Below are positions 1 through 7,793 of a DNA stretch of 64,000 nucleotides, one piece after another. Below the pieces are notes generated by a model that worked only from the letters and a program-made list of their open reading frames with translations, made no database searches and was not told the origin of the DNA. This DNA comes from Actinomycetota bacterium (GTDB lineage Bacteria; Actinomycetota; Actinomycetes; S36-B12): the NCBI GenBank assembly GCA_030684515.1, contig JAUXVJ010000009.1, forward strand, positions 186,001 through 250,000, given 5' to 3'. A program made the position numbers and the translations under genes. The stretch's first letter is position 1; each line of letters opens with the position of its first letter.

Positions 1-4
1 AGGC

Positions 5-691
5 GTGGGTCTCACTGATGGCGGCAACGAGAACGAGGAGTCACGGACCGTCGCCTTTGTGCTCGGGCTCGGCCTGGTCACCATCCTCGGCGCTGCCGCA
101 ACGTTCGCGCTGGTCGGTCACACCGAACCGCAGCGCCATCTGGTTCAGAACGTGCCGTTCATCCTTGCGGCAATCGCCGCCCTTGCCTGCGTGCCATGGC
201 GCCGAGAGGCGACACAAATGCCGGTCTCGGCTCCTTGGCGCCGGGCACCAAAGTGGGCAGTGATCGCGATTGCCTGTGTGGTGGCTGCGTTGGTGATCGG
301 AGCCGGCGTTGAAGGTCGATTGCCGTCTCCAAGCATCCAGGTGGCGCGTTCGTGCGATGTCCCGGTGCTTCAGGGCTATGACGTGGTCGGCACGGCTTCC
401 GTCGGCTCCGAACTCGCAGTCGGCAGTCCAGACGACTGGCGCAAGATCGGCAGCCCGCAGATCTCGCTGCTGTTCAGTGGACAGTCCTATTACGTGCAGC
501 AGAACCTCAATCGCCTTCCGCCGGGCATCGTGCTTGATCTTCGCTCCCAGGCCACCGGTGAAGTCATCCCAGTTTTCGTCGCTGACGAGGTGCTGAGTGT
601 CCATCCGCTTGGGAGCGACAAGGGCTGGTGCACACGCACGCCATCGCAGTACGACGTGATGCTGGTGCACGATCTCGTGCCCCTGAGTTAG
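5..691 (+). CDS. Membrane protein with extracytoplasmic C-terminal domain; 5' end uncertain
   Basis: The protein has three hydrophobic segments in its first ~105 residues (about 15-36, 47-63 and 83-103), then ~125 soluble residues with two cysteines (SCDVP and GWCTR) that could form a disulfide outside the cell. The frame is open to the window edge, so the GTG at position 5 may not be the start. The shape (hydrophobic part, then a soluble C-terminal domain) matches the polytopic GT-C-like proteins further along the locus, so this is probably the 3' end of another one. No catalytic motif is visible, and the family is not recognised. It meets the methyltransferase operon tail to tail, 1 nt apart. 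Confidence 0.6.
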   Translation: MGLTDGGNENEESRTVAFVLGLGLVTILGAAATFALVGHTEPQRHLVQNVPFILAAIAALACVPWRREATQMPVSAPWRRAPKWAVIAIACVVAALVIGAGVEGRLPSPSIQVARSCDVPVLQGYDVVGTASVGSELAVGSPDDWRKIGSPQISLLFSGQSYYVQQNLNRLPPGIVLDLRSQATGEVIPVFVADEVLSVHPLGSDKGWCTRTPSQYDVMLVHDLVPLS

Positions 692-692
692 C

Positions 693-1454
693 TCAGCGCT
701 TGCGGCGATGCACTTCGATAAGCGCGAACATCGCACCGCGCTCGCGCAGCAACTTGCGCTCAACAGCGCGGAACGTCCGGTAGGTGATGCCTGGGAGCAG
801 TGCACGCATTGAGACACCGCCGGATGCCAAGTAGGAGACAGGCATCATCGGCTCGATGGACACGATCTGAAGATCTGGATAGCGCTGCTCGAAACGCGCC
901 CGGTCACGCGCAAATACAATCCAAGGCAGCGCGTCATTTGCCGAACTCAAAGGTCCGCCAGGTGGCAGCCGCCACTCCGTTGCGTTGGGCTCGAATGGCT
1001 CGTGATGCAGATGCTTGTAGACGAAATCTGACCATCGAGTGCGCCAGGGCTCGATCATCACGATTCGCCCGTCATCACGCAGTGTGCGCTTGGCCTCGGC
1101 GAAGAAGGCATCGAGATCAGGGATGTGATGCATGACGTTGGTCATAATGATTGCGTCGAGCGACTCATCCGCGAAGTCCAGTGCTGTTGCATCGACTACG
1201 CGATCGATGCCTTCCAGTGGAAAGACCTCACTGGTGGTGAGCTGCGGCAAGAACTCACGTAGGAAGCCAGCACCTGAGCCGATTTCGAGCAGTGACTGCG
1301 AATTGGACGGGATTCGCGAGCAGATGCGCTCGTACCACTCGGTGTAGAGCAGCCGCAGGAAGCGCTTGTCGCGGATGATCTCGCGACGCAGCAGGGTATT
1401 GCGCGGATCGTCGATGTCGATCCCGCGAGTGAGCGGATGCTCGAGCAGTCTCAT
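693..1454 (-). CDS. Class I SAM-dependent methyltransferase
   Basis: A 253-residue protein with a Rossmann methyltransferase core. The SAM-binding motif I (LLEIGSGAGFL) is at about residues 55-65, and the motif IV region (NVMHHIPD, about 106-113) and the post-motif strand (GRIVMIEPW) follow. It is the last gene of a three-gene minus-strand operon and overlaps the preceding methyltransferase by 4 nt (ATGA-type junction), which implies translational coupling. In a glycan locus it probably methylates a sugar or lipid-linked glycan, but the substrate cannot be read from the sequence. Confidence 0.85.
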   Translation of the reverse strand: MRLLEHPLTRGIDIDDPRNTLLRREIIRDKRFLRLLYTEWYERICSRIPSNSQSLLEIGSGAGFLREFLPQLTTSEVFPLEGIDRVVDATALDFADESLDAIIMTNVMHHIPDLDAFFAEAKRTLRDDGRIVMIEPWRTRWSDFVYKHLHHEPFEPNATEWRLPPGGPLSSANDALPWIVFARDRARFEQRYPDLQIVSIEPMMPVSYLASGGVSMRALLPGITYRTFRAVERKLLRERGAMFALIEVHRRKR

Positions 1455-2140
1455 GCAGAGCCGTTGAGGGGCTTGGTGATGTTCCAGACGGAGTAGACGC
1501 TGGCGTCGGCAAATGGCAGGCCAAAGGGAAAGTATCGACGCTTAATGCGATAGCCCTGGAACTGAAAGAGCATCTCGCGTCGCAGGCCCCAGTAGTGATT
1601 GTGATGCTCGCGGGCATTGACGACCTCGTAGTCATCGAAGCCGAGTTTGCGTGCCCGTGGCGTCACGAACATCGCGCGGTTCACCCGATTGAGCAGGCCA
1701 GGGTCAGAAGGCAGGAACACAGTGAAGGTGCCGCCGGGCTTCAGCCATCGCTTGATGTTGTCCATCGCCGCTGATGGGTCATTGAGATGGTGCAGCACGC
1801 ACATCGAGACCACGCGATCGAATTCTTGACCTTCCAGTATCGGTGAACAGACATCGCCGACGAGCCACTCGATGCGCGAGTCGCCCTGCCACGGCACATC
1901 TGCTGGCTCGGGGAAGAGATCTGCCATCACGTAGCGCGCAAAACTGGGATCGACGAAGCTCAGGTGCTCTCCGGTGCCTGCGCCGATCTCAAGTATCTGC
2001 ATACCTGGGCGACCTGGATGCCCGGACTCAACTGCGCGATGAGTCTTGCGGTAGGACCAGCCCACGAAGCCCTCGGTGTTGAAGACCTGCTTGTAGTAGT
2101 CACGGTAGAAGCGCCCGACGAGGTCGTTCTCGGACTCCAC
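1451..2140 (-). CDS. Class I SAM-dependent methyltransferase
   Basis: A 229-residue methyltransferase with motif I (ILEIGAGTGEH) at about 49-59, an acidic loop around residue 74 (MADLFPE), and a CVLHHLND motif near 114-121 followed by LKPGGTF. The C-terminal part has a His-rich stretch (AREHHNHYWG, about 177-186) followed by an aromatic/basic tail. That resembles methyltransferases linked to lipid-bound glycans, though this is only a resemblance. The gene sits 2 nt after the stop of the methyltransferase-GT2 fusion and overlaps the next methyltransferase, so all three are one transcription unit. Confidence 0.85.
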   Translation of the reverse strand: MESENDLVGRFYRDYYKQVFNTEGFVGWSYRKTHRAVESGHPGRPGMQILEIGAGTGEHLSFVDPSFARYVMADLFPEPADVPWQGDSRIEWLVGDVCSPILEGQEFDRVVSMCVLHHLNDPSAAMDNIKRWLKPGGTFTVFLPSDPGLLNRVNRAMFVTPRARKLGFDDYEVVNAREHHNHYWGLRREMLFQFQGYRIKRRYFPFGLPFADASVYSVWNITKPLNGSA

Positions 2141-2142
2141 GA

Positions 2143-3621
2143 CTAGCCCACGAACTTCAGTTTGGAGGCCGCGAAGGCCGACATGCGAAGCAGCACAGCA
2201 CCGTGGCTGAAGCGGGAGATGTTCGTTTCGCCATAGCGACGCTCCTTGTAGTGCACAGGAATATCGCGGATCCGCAGACCAAGGTAGGAAGCACCGAAGA
2301 GCAGATCAAAGTCACCGAAGGGGTCGAAGTCGCCGAAGACTTCGCGATTGGCAGCAATGCGCTCGTAATCCTGGCGCCGCAGCACCTTTGTGCCGCACAG
2401 GGTGTCGCGCACCGGCTGGCTCAACAGATAGCTGAACAGATAGCCGAAGAACTTGTTGCCGAGCAGGTTCAGGAAGCGCATGGCCTTGGCGTCCATTGGG
2501 TAGACCAACCGCGATCCATTGGCGAATTCGCACGTGTCCTCACGCAGTGCCTCCACGAAGCGAGGGAGCTCTTCGGGCGGAACTGAGATGTCGGCATCCA
2601 GAATCATCAGGATGTCGCCGGTGGCCGCGTCGAAGCCGGCTCGCACCGCATCGCCCTTGCCCTTACCAGTCTGCTGCAGTGCAATCACGGTCATGCGGGG
2701 GTCACCGGAGTATTCAGCGACTGCCTGCTGGATGACCTCCCACGTGTCATCCGTGGAGTTGCCTTCGACAAAGATCAGTTCTTGCCGGTCAGCCATGATC
2801 GGTACTCGATCAATCAACTCGTGAATGTGGCCGGACTCATTGCGGGCGGCCACGATGACACTGACGGAATTGAGTTCGTCCTTCTTCTCCTGTAAAGGTC
2901 GAGCAACAGTGACGCGGGTGAGCGAGAACCAGCGCAGCACCGGCAGCGGGGCCAACCAGCGATTGAACACCGTTGCAACCAAAGGGATATGGACGGGGAA
3001 CAGGATGCCGTCCAGGCGCTTGATGACCTCAAAGCCCTCGATCGCGAGCATGTTCTCTACTTCGACCCAGGGAATGTAGTTCTCACCCTCGGCCTTGGTC
3101 TTCAAGTGGGCGATCTCGGCCAACTTGATGATGGGGCGCCACAGCCGGTTGTATGACACGATCACCACGCGTGACTGTCGTCCACACCAATCGTGCACAG
3201 TGGCCAGGATCGGCTGAATGTCATAGACCTCGTCAAGGAGCATGCTCATCAGTACGTAGTCAGGTGAGTCGATAGGCGATGACTCGAGCTCCTCAATCGG
3301 GATCTCCAGGAACGACAATTCAGGGCTGGCTGCTCGTGCGGATTCAAGGGCGATTGAGTCCAGATCGACGCCGACGCCGACCTTGGGCTTCACAGCTCGC
3401 AGGGTCGATCCGTCTGCGCAGCCCAGGTCAACGACGCGTGAGCCGGTGACCACCTGAGAGGCGACCAGCCGGTCGACCAGCTTGTGGAAGAAGCGACTGC
3501 GACTGCGTCGGGTGGCTACTGCGGAGCCATTGGCACCGGCCCAACTCATGCGGCGAGACAGGTGCTCAGAGCCTTGAGTGGTCACAGGGCCGCTCGGGTC
3601 TGGGAGTTGGGAACGAAGCAT
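2143..3621 (-). CDS. Methyltransferase - GT2 glycosyltransferase fusion
   Basis: A 492-residue two-domain protein. Residues ~45-240 are a SAM methyltransferase (motif I VVDLGCADGSTL, 63-74). Residues ~252-480 are a family 2 glycosyltransferase of the polyprenyl-phosphate hexose synthase type, with an SVIVAARNE start, an acceptor loop GNSTDDT and a DAD metal-binding triad at 342-344. The CGTKVLRR stretch after DAD is typical of DPM/DPG-like enzymes. No C-terminal membrane helices are obvious. It is the first gene of the operon. The ATG at 3621 gives the longest product, but an in-frame GTG at 3585 overlaps the stop of a short leaderless ORF (GTGA) and could be the true start. The fusion suggests sugar transfer and methylation act on the same lipid-linked intermediate. 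Confidence 0.85.
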   Translation of the reverse strand: MLRSQLPDPSGPVTTQGSEHLSRRMSWAGANGSAVATRRSRSRFFHKLVDRLVASQVVTGSRVVDLGCADGSTLRAVKPKVGVGVDLDSIALESARAASPELSFLEIPIEELESSPIDSPDYVLMSMLLDEVYDIQPILATVHDWCGRQSRVVIVSYNRLWRPIIKLAEIAHLKTKAEGENYIPWVEVENMLAIEGFEVIKRLDGILFPVHIPLVATVFNRWLAPLPVLRWFSLTRVTVARPLQEKKDELNSVSVIVAARNESGHIHELIDRVPIMADRQELIFVEGNSTDDTWEVIQQAVAEYSGDPRMTVIALQQTGKGKGDAVRAGFDAATGDILMILDADISVPPEELPRFVEALREDTCEFANGSRLVYPMDAKAMRFLNLLGNKFFGYLFSYLLSQPVRDTLCGTKVLRRQDYERIAANREVFGDFDPFGDFDLLFGASYLGLRIRDIPVHYKERRYGETNISRFSHGAVLLRMSAFAASKLKFVG

Positions 3622-3629
3622 GAACGCAC
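3582..3629 (-). CDS. Possible 15-residue leaderless leader peptide
   Basis: A GTG lies exactly 6 nt after a TAGGGT hexamer (3636-3641, minus strand) and opens a 15-codon frame (MRSCFVPNSQTRAAL, one Cys). Its TGA at 3584-3582 overlaps an in-frame GTG of the methyltransferase-GT2 gene in a GTGA junction. Leaderless upstream ORFs coupled in this way are known in actinobacteria. Here it is inferred only from spacing and overlap. Confidence 0.3.
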   Translation of the reverse strand: MRSCFVPNSQTRAAL

Positions 3630-3635
3630 GGCGAC

Positions 3636-3641
3636 ACCCTA
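3636..3641 (-). promoter_or_regulatory. Putative -10 (TAGGGT) of the methyltransferase operon
   Basis: TAGGGT on the minus strand is followed after 6 nt by the GTG of a small ORF and after 14 nt by the ATG at 3621. No Shine-Dalgarno sequence is seen before that ATG. The spacing matches other putative leaderless promoters in this window. The divergent TAGTGT for the aldolase gene is about 70 nt away. Confidence 0.35.
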
Positions 3642-3709
3642 CTTGTTACAGGGTCAAGATGGCTGCCGCTGCGCTGGTGTTGGCAGGCTGGTGTGAAGGT
3701 CTCGAACGG

Positions 3710-3715
3710 TAGTGT
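3710..3715 (+). promoter_or_regulatory. Putative -10 (TAGTGT) upstream of the aldolase-like gene
   Basis: TAGTGT is followed after 7 nt by the ATG of a 19-codon ORF (3723). No Shine-Dalgarno sequence precedes it. The rest of the 133-nt divergent intergenic region holds only a weak 5-bp hairpin (ACCCT/AGGGT near 3637-3655). Confidence 0.35.
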
Positions 3716-3722
3716 TGATGCC

Positions 3723-3782
3723 ATGCCACGTGCCCCAAAGCAACGCACCTACGGGTGTCAGATCTTTGGGATCGACAAGTGA
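3723..3782 (+). CDS. Possible 19-residue leaderless leader peptide
   Basis: The ATG at 3723 opens a 19-codon frame (MPRAPKQRTYGCQIFGIDK, one Cys). Its TGA at 3780-3782 overlaps the GTG at 3779, which is in frame with the aldolase-like gene (GTGA junction). It mirrors the arrangement on the opposite strand at 3582-3629. This is inference from layout; no homology is claimed. Confidence 0.3.
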   Translation: MPRAPKQRTYGCQIFGIDK

Positions 3783-4849
3783 TCAGTACTGGTGAATCTG
3801 CCCCTCAGATCTTCGAATGCACGCTGCGGGATGGCTCCTACGCGGTCGATTTCGCCTTCACTGCCGAGTACACCGCCACTGTGGTCAAAGCTCTGGCTGA
3901 GCTGGGCTTCCCCTACATCGAGGTCGGGCACGGCGTGGGCATCGGTGCCCATACCCGGGGCATCGAAGCGGCCGCAAGTGACCTTGAATACGCCCGCGCA
4001 GCTGCCTCGAATGCGGGCGAGCAACTATGGGGGATGTTTGCCATTCCGGGCATGGCCGACGTCCACGAGGTCGAGGCGGTTCTCGCCGAGGGCGCCGGAT
4101 TCATGCGGGTTGGCCTGGATCCCGATCGTTTTGACGAGGGCCTGCGATTCATAGAGAAGGTCAACTGGGGCGACACGAAGGTCTTCGTGAACTTCATGAA
4201 GTCGCATGCGCTCAGCCCAGATGAGATGGGTGCCCGCGTTCGGCTGCTCGAGGCTGCGGGTGTCGATGGTGCCTATCTGGTGGACAGCAGTGGCGGCATG
4301 CTGCCAATTGAGATCCGTGATCGCGCGGATGCCATGAGGTCGGCCTCTGATTTCCTGCTGGGCTTTCACGGCCATGACAATCTCGGCTTGGCGACCGCCC
4401 ATGCGCTCAGCGTCGCTGACTGTGGCTTCGACATCATCGATGCAACCCTGCAGGGCTTGGGACGCAGCGCGGGCAATACCAGCAGTGAGCGCTTCATCGG
4501 CCTCATGACGCGCCTGGGCTGGCAGCACGACTACGACCTGATCTCGGTGCTCAAAGCGGGGCAGGAACTGGTGCGTCCGCAGATTCCGCAGGCTGGCTAT
4601 TCCGGACTGGACACCTTGTCGGGCGTCTACTTCTTCCACACCAGTTTCCTGCCGCAATTGGTTGAAGTCGGCGAGCGCTATGGCGTTGATCCGCACTTGC
4701 TCATGCAAGGGCATTACGAAATGCGCCAGACCACTCCTGAGGTGTCACTTGATCAAGCAGCGGTGGCACTGGGTGGGCAGGAACGCGAACTCGGTGAGCT
4801 GTACTCTGCTGAGCGTTACTTCGGCGTGCCGGAGACCGGCAGTCCCTAG
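3755..4849 (+). CDS. DRE-TIM metallolyase (aldolase / HMG-CoA-lyase-like)
   Basis: A 364-residue TIM-barrel protein. It has the family's N-terminal metal/catalytic signature TLRDGSY (23-29), a conserved mid-barrel LVDSSGGM (about 175-182), the metal-binding HGHDNLGLA (HxH at 205 and 207) and the C-terminal QGLGRSAGNTSSE. Such proteins cleave or form C-C bonds, as 4-hydroxy-2-oxovalerate aldolase and HMG-CoA lyase do. No acetaldehyde dehydrogenase partner lies nearby, so the catabolic aldolase role is unlikely. It converges with an operon carrying an amidohydrolase and an ATP-grasp ligase (4-nt overlap), so a role in building an unusual surface-glycan substituent is plausible. The GTG at 3755 gives the longest frame. 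The GTG at 3779, overlapping the stop of a leader ORF, is a good alternative. Confidence 0.8.
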   Translation: MSDLWDRQVISTGESAPQIFECTLRDGSYAVDFAFTAEYTATVVKALAELGFPYIEVGHGVGIGAHTRGIEAAASDLEYARAAASNAGEQLWGMFAIPGMADVHEVEAVLAEGAGFMRVGLDPDRFDEGLRFIEKVNWGDTKVFVNFMKSHALSPDEMGARVRLLEAAGVDGAYLVDSSGGMLPIEIRDRADAMRSASDFLLGFHGHDNLGLATAHALSVADCGFDIIDATLQGLGRSAGNTSSERFIGLMTRLGWQHDYDLISVLKAGQELVRPQIPQAGYSGLDTLSGVYFFHTSFLPQLVEVGERYGVDPHLLMQGHYEMRQTTPEVSLDQAAVALGGQERELGELYSAERYFGVPETGSP

Positions 4850-5637
4850 GGCAGCAGGCCTGCATCGATGCGCGCAAGCCAAGCCCGCAGGTTCTCGCCC
4901 GCAAAGCCTTCAGCAGCAGTGGGTTCCAGTTGGCTGGCAACATCATCGAGTGCTGTTCGGACCTGCGCATAGGTCCACTCGGGTCCGTCTGAGCCGAGGC
5001 TGATCGCGCTTGGGGTCTGGCCGGCGATCTCGATGAGCCTTGCTCGCATCTCATCGGGGTATTTGGTCAACGACATGCTGAAGTCCAGCAGGATCCGTGG
5101 GTTGTCGACTGCAAGAGCAGCAAAGGGTGCGGGGTCCAGCATGCCTGAGTGCATCGTGATGAAGTGGCCTTCAGGATGCGCGGCAATGGCTGCTGCCATT
5201 TGTCCGCGCGCTTCATCGGGATCGATCTCGGACTTGTACTCCGGATAGGTGCACAGTGCGACGGCAAGTCCGCGTGCAACGCATTCACCAATGAGCATCG
5301 GCAGCGCAGCGAGGGTGTGCTCGTAGCCCAGCAGTCGTGGGTGGATCTTCACGATGCGGTAGCCGCGCTCCTGGATCTCATCGAGATCCGCGTCCAGCGC
5401 TGGGCCAAAGTGGTGGGTGGTCAAGGCTGCCACCGGGATGAGCGAGCGGTGCGGGGCACAGAGATCCATGAAGACGCGGTGGTCGTAGCCACCCACTTCA
5501 GGAAGACCAATGGCAAGAGCACCTTGCCAGTTGTGGGCCTCCAGATCGGCAGCCAACTCAGCATGTGTGACGCCAGTGCGGCCCTGAGTCCATTGGCCAT
5601 CACACGTGGGGTGCGCACAGGAGTCCAGCAGCATCAC
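4846..5637 (-). CDS. Amidohydrolase-2-like TIM-barrel hydrolase
   Basis: A 263-residue protein of the metal-dependent amidohydrolase fold: KIHP at 97-100, TMHSG with H163, and a terminal SDGPEW around 216-221 carrying the usual catalytic Asp. The N-terminal HxH metal motif is altered (CAHPT), so only one of the two histidines is present, a departure that may change metal content or function. Family members hydrolyse amide or ester bonds or act as decarboxylases. It is the last gene of a five-gene operon, and its start abuts the ATP-grasp stop. GTG 5637 and ATG 5634 are both possible starts. Confidence 0.75.
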   Translation of the reverse strand: MMLLDSCAHPTCDGQWTQGRTGVTHAELAADLEAHNWQGALAIGLPEVGGYDHRVFMDLCAPHRSLIPVAALTTHHFGPALDADLDEIQERGYRIVKIHPRLLGYEHTLAALPMLIGECVARGLAVALCTYPEYKSEIDPDEARGQMAAAIAAHPEGHFITMHSGMLDPAPFAALAVDNPRILLDFSMSLTKYPDEMRARLIEIAGQTPSAISLGSDGPEWTYAQVRTALDDVASQLEPTAAEGFAGENLRAWLARIDAGLLP

Positions 5638-6825
5638 TCACGCTCCCAAGGTGTAGCCAAGTCGCCGCATCGCTTCGTCCTCAGCTGCTCGTACCTCAGC
5701 TTCAGTATCGCCGACGACAATGATCGCTCCCGCACGCTGCGCACCTGATCGGGGAGCGTGTCCGGGCGCGAAGAACTGCTCGGATCGCACGAGTGAGAGC
5801 CAGCCGGGAATGTCGGTGGCCGGTTCTGTGATGTCTGCGGGTGGGGTGTGCGGCAGGAAGCGAAGACTGGCTGCCCGGTCGTGGAAGTCGCGTGGATCGG
5901 GAAGGTCGGGCAGTTGAAGCCAGTACCGCAGAAGCGCCTCGGCCGGTTCGAAGCCGGTGAGGAAAGGAACGATCAATCCGCTGATACCTCCGCCGCCACC
6001 GCGCAGCGCGATCTCCACGAGGGTGACTCCGTGATCGCCGGCGATGAGTTCGGCATGCACGATGCCGGTGTCGATGCGGAGCGCTGCGACGATGCGATGC
6101 ATCGCATGCAGCAGTGAATCCTCGACATCGGCAAACATCGAAGGCAGGAAATCGCAACGCTCATCAAGACAGGGGTTGGCGTCATAGTGGGTTTTGGCAG
6201 AGATGGCCAAGGGAGTGAGCACGCCACTGCGTACGAAGCCATCAACGGAGTACTCCGTTCCAGAAACGGCCTGTTCGATGAGTACGCCCTTGCCATCTGA
6301 CTCGGCAAACGCTTCGTCCACAAGGGGCAGGTCTGCTGTCGTGTTGACGAAACTGACACCGCGACTTCCCTGTGACTGCAGGGGTTTGACGATGACAGGC
6401 GCATTCTGCTCGGCGATGAACTCGCGTGCCGCTTCAATATCGCTCTCGTGCCTGAACCATGGGACGAGATCTGGCACGGTGTCGGTGAGGCGCTGGCGCA
6501 TCACCAACTTGTTGGAGCAGGCTTCCACCACGTCGAGGTCCTGACCGGGAAGTCCGAGTGCAACGGCGAGGGCGGCGGCCGCTCGTGCTGCGTAGTCGGA
6601 TTGATCTGTGAGCACTGCGTCCACCGCTTGGCCCACGAGCTCTTGCACGATTTCCTCGGTCTGCATCACATCGAGTGCGATCCACTGATCTGCCAGTGCA
6701 ATGCCGGGCACGCCTGCACGCGGATCCACGAGCACTACGTCTGCATCAATCCGGCGGCAGGCGGCAATACATGCGAGTTGGCCTTCGGCGCCACCGAGCA
6801 CGAGCACGCGAGGACGTGCGGTCAC
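5638..6825 (-). CDS. ATP-grasp ligase
   Basis: A 395-residue ATP-grasp protein. It has an N-terminal pre-ATP-grasp Rossmann domain (VLVLGGAEGQ, about 7-16; VDPRAG, 34-39), the nucleotide-binding VIVKPLQSQGSRGV around K147, and the Mg-binding EIALRGGGGG at 271-280. These enzymes join a carboxylate to an amine, thiol or similar nucleophile via an acyl phosphate. It overlaps the upstream GT2 by 4 nt and touches the amidohydrolase downstream, so ligation and hydrolysis may act on the same compound, perhaps an amino-acyl or acyl group on a sugar. The substrate is unknown. Confidence 0.85.
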   Translation of the reverse strand: MTARPRVLVLGGAEGQLACIAACRRIDADVVLVDPRAGVPGIALADQWIALDVMQTEEIVQELVGQAVDAVLTDQSDYAARAAAALAVALGLPGQDLDVVEACSNKLVMRQRLTDTVPDLVPWFRHESDIEAAREFIAEQNAPVIVKPLQSQGSRGVSFVNTTADLPLVDEAFAESDGKGVLIEQAVSGTEYSVDGFVRSGVLTPLAISAKTHYDANPCLDERCDFLPSMFADVEDSLLHAMHRIVAALRIDTGIVHAELIAGDHGVTLVEIALRGGGGGISGLIVPFLTGFEPAEALLRYWLQLPDLPDPRDFHDRAASLRFLPHTPPADITEPATDIPGWLSLVRSEQFFAPGHAPRSGAQRAGAIIVVGDTEAEVRAAEDEAMRRLGYTLGA

Positions 6826-7793
6826 TGCTCGCGCCGGTTGCCGGTGTCCTGCCCGATGACGCCGACTGGCCGCTGACTCGTGGTTTTGATCAGTGAGCCC
6901 AGGTAGAAGCCCAGGATGCCGGTACTGAGCATGATCGTTCCGGACATGAACAGCACCGCCACCATGATTCCAGCGAAGCCGGCCTGCTCAATGACTCCGG
7001 CGAATCGAAGGACGACAATCGCCAGGCCAAGCAGTGCAGAGCCCGCGCACACGATGAGTCCGAAGTAGGCCGCGATCTTCAAGGGAATGGTCGAGAAGGA
7101 GACGAGGGCGCTGGTGGCCAGTGCGTATCTCCGGCGCAGTGAGTAGCCAGTCTTGCCGTGAGTGCGCTCATGACGCACCACCGGCACCGTCGTCATCGGA
7201 AATCCGAACCAGGCGATCATGCCGCCAAAGAATTCGGTGCGATCCGGCAGCGCGAGAAAGTGATCGACTACGCGTCGCGACATCACGCGATAGGTGCCGG
7301 TACCAGGTGGCAGGCCGACTCCGGTCAGTCGATTGAAGACTCGGTAGAACAGCTTTGACGACCATCGAGCACTGCGCAAGCCAACTGCATCGGTCCATTG
7401 CGCAAGCACAACGTCGGCGCCGGCGTGGGCAGCGTCAAGCATGCGAGGAAAGTGCACGGGATCGTCTTGTAGGTCAGCATCCATCGTGAACACCCAGTTG
7501 GCCGTGCTTGCTTCCAAGCCGACCGCGAGCGCTGCCTGTTGTCCGAAGTTCCGCGTCAGGCGAAGGCCGCGCAATCCGGGAAAACGAGGCAGCAATGACT
7601 CCACGACTGCCCACGTGTCATCTCCACTGCCGTCATCAACGACGACGATCTCGTAGGTCAGTTGCTGCTCCTGAAGCACTGCATCGATGCGATCAACAAG
7701 GGTGCCGATCGTGGCCGCTGACCAATACAGCGGAATGACCACGCCGATCTCTGGCACCGAAGCGGCGCCTGGGTTCTGGTTCACGGTGCTCAT
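6822..7793 (-). CDS. Polyprenyl-phosphate sugar synthase (GT2, GtrB/DPM-like)
   Basis: A 323-residue enzyme. The cytoplasmic GT2 domain begins VVIPLYWSAATI and carries the FTMDADLQDDP metal/nucleotide-sugar motif. The stretch RLTGVGLPPGTGTYRVMSR is typical of GtrB / dolichol-phosphate-mannose synthase relatives. Two C-terminal membrane helices follow (IAAYFGLIVCAGSALLGLAI and AGIMVAVLFMSGTIMLSTGI), joined by a short loop, and then a basic tail. The likely reaction is transfer of a hexose from a nucleotide sugar to polyprenyl phosphate, making the donor for GT-C membrane transferases. A GT-C-like protein sits in the same operon. The start overlaps nothing upstream, and the stop overlaps the ATP-grasp start. 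Confidence 0.88.
   Translation of the reverse strand: MSTVNQNPGAASVPEIGVVIPLYWSAATIGTLVDRIDAVLQEQQLTYEIVVVDDGSGDDTWAVVESLLPRFPGLRGLRLTRNFGQQAALAVGLEASTANWVFTMDADLQDDPVHFPRMLDAAHAGADVVLAQWTDAVGLRSARWSSKLFYRVFNRLTGVGLPPGTGTYRVMSRRVVDHFLALPDRTEFFGGMIAWFGFPMTTVPVVRHERTHGKTGYSLRRRYALATSALVSFSTIPLKIAAYFGLIVCAGSALLGLAIVVLRFAGVIEQAGFAGIMVAVLFMSGTIMLSTGILGFYLGSLIKTTSQRPVGVIGQDTGNRREQ

Noticed and set aside
41-817. Long minus-strand ORF (258 aa) opposite the first membrane protein
   Set aside because: It overlaps genes on both strands, has atypical composition (Cys/His/Arg-rich) and no motif; it is a frame shadow.
3637-3655. ACCCT/AGGGT hairpin in the divergent gap
   Set aside because: Only 5 bp and no T-tract; too weak for a terminator or regulatory call.
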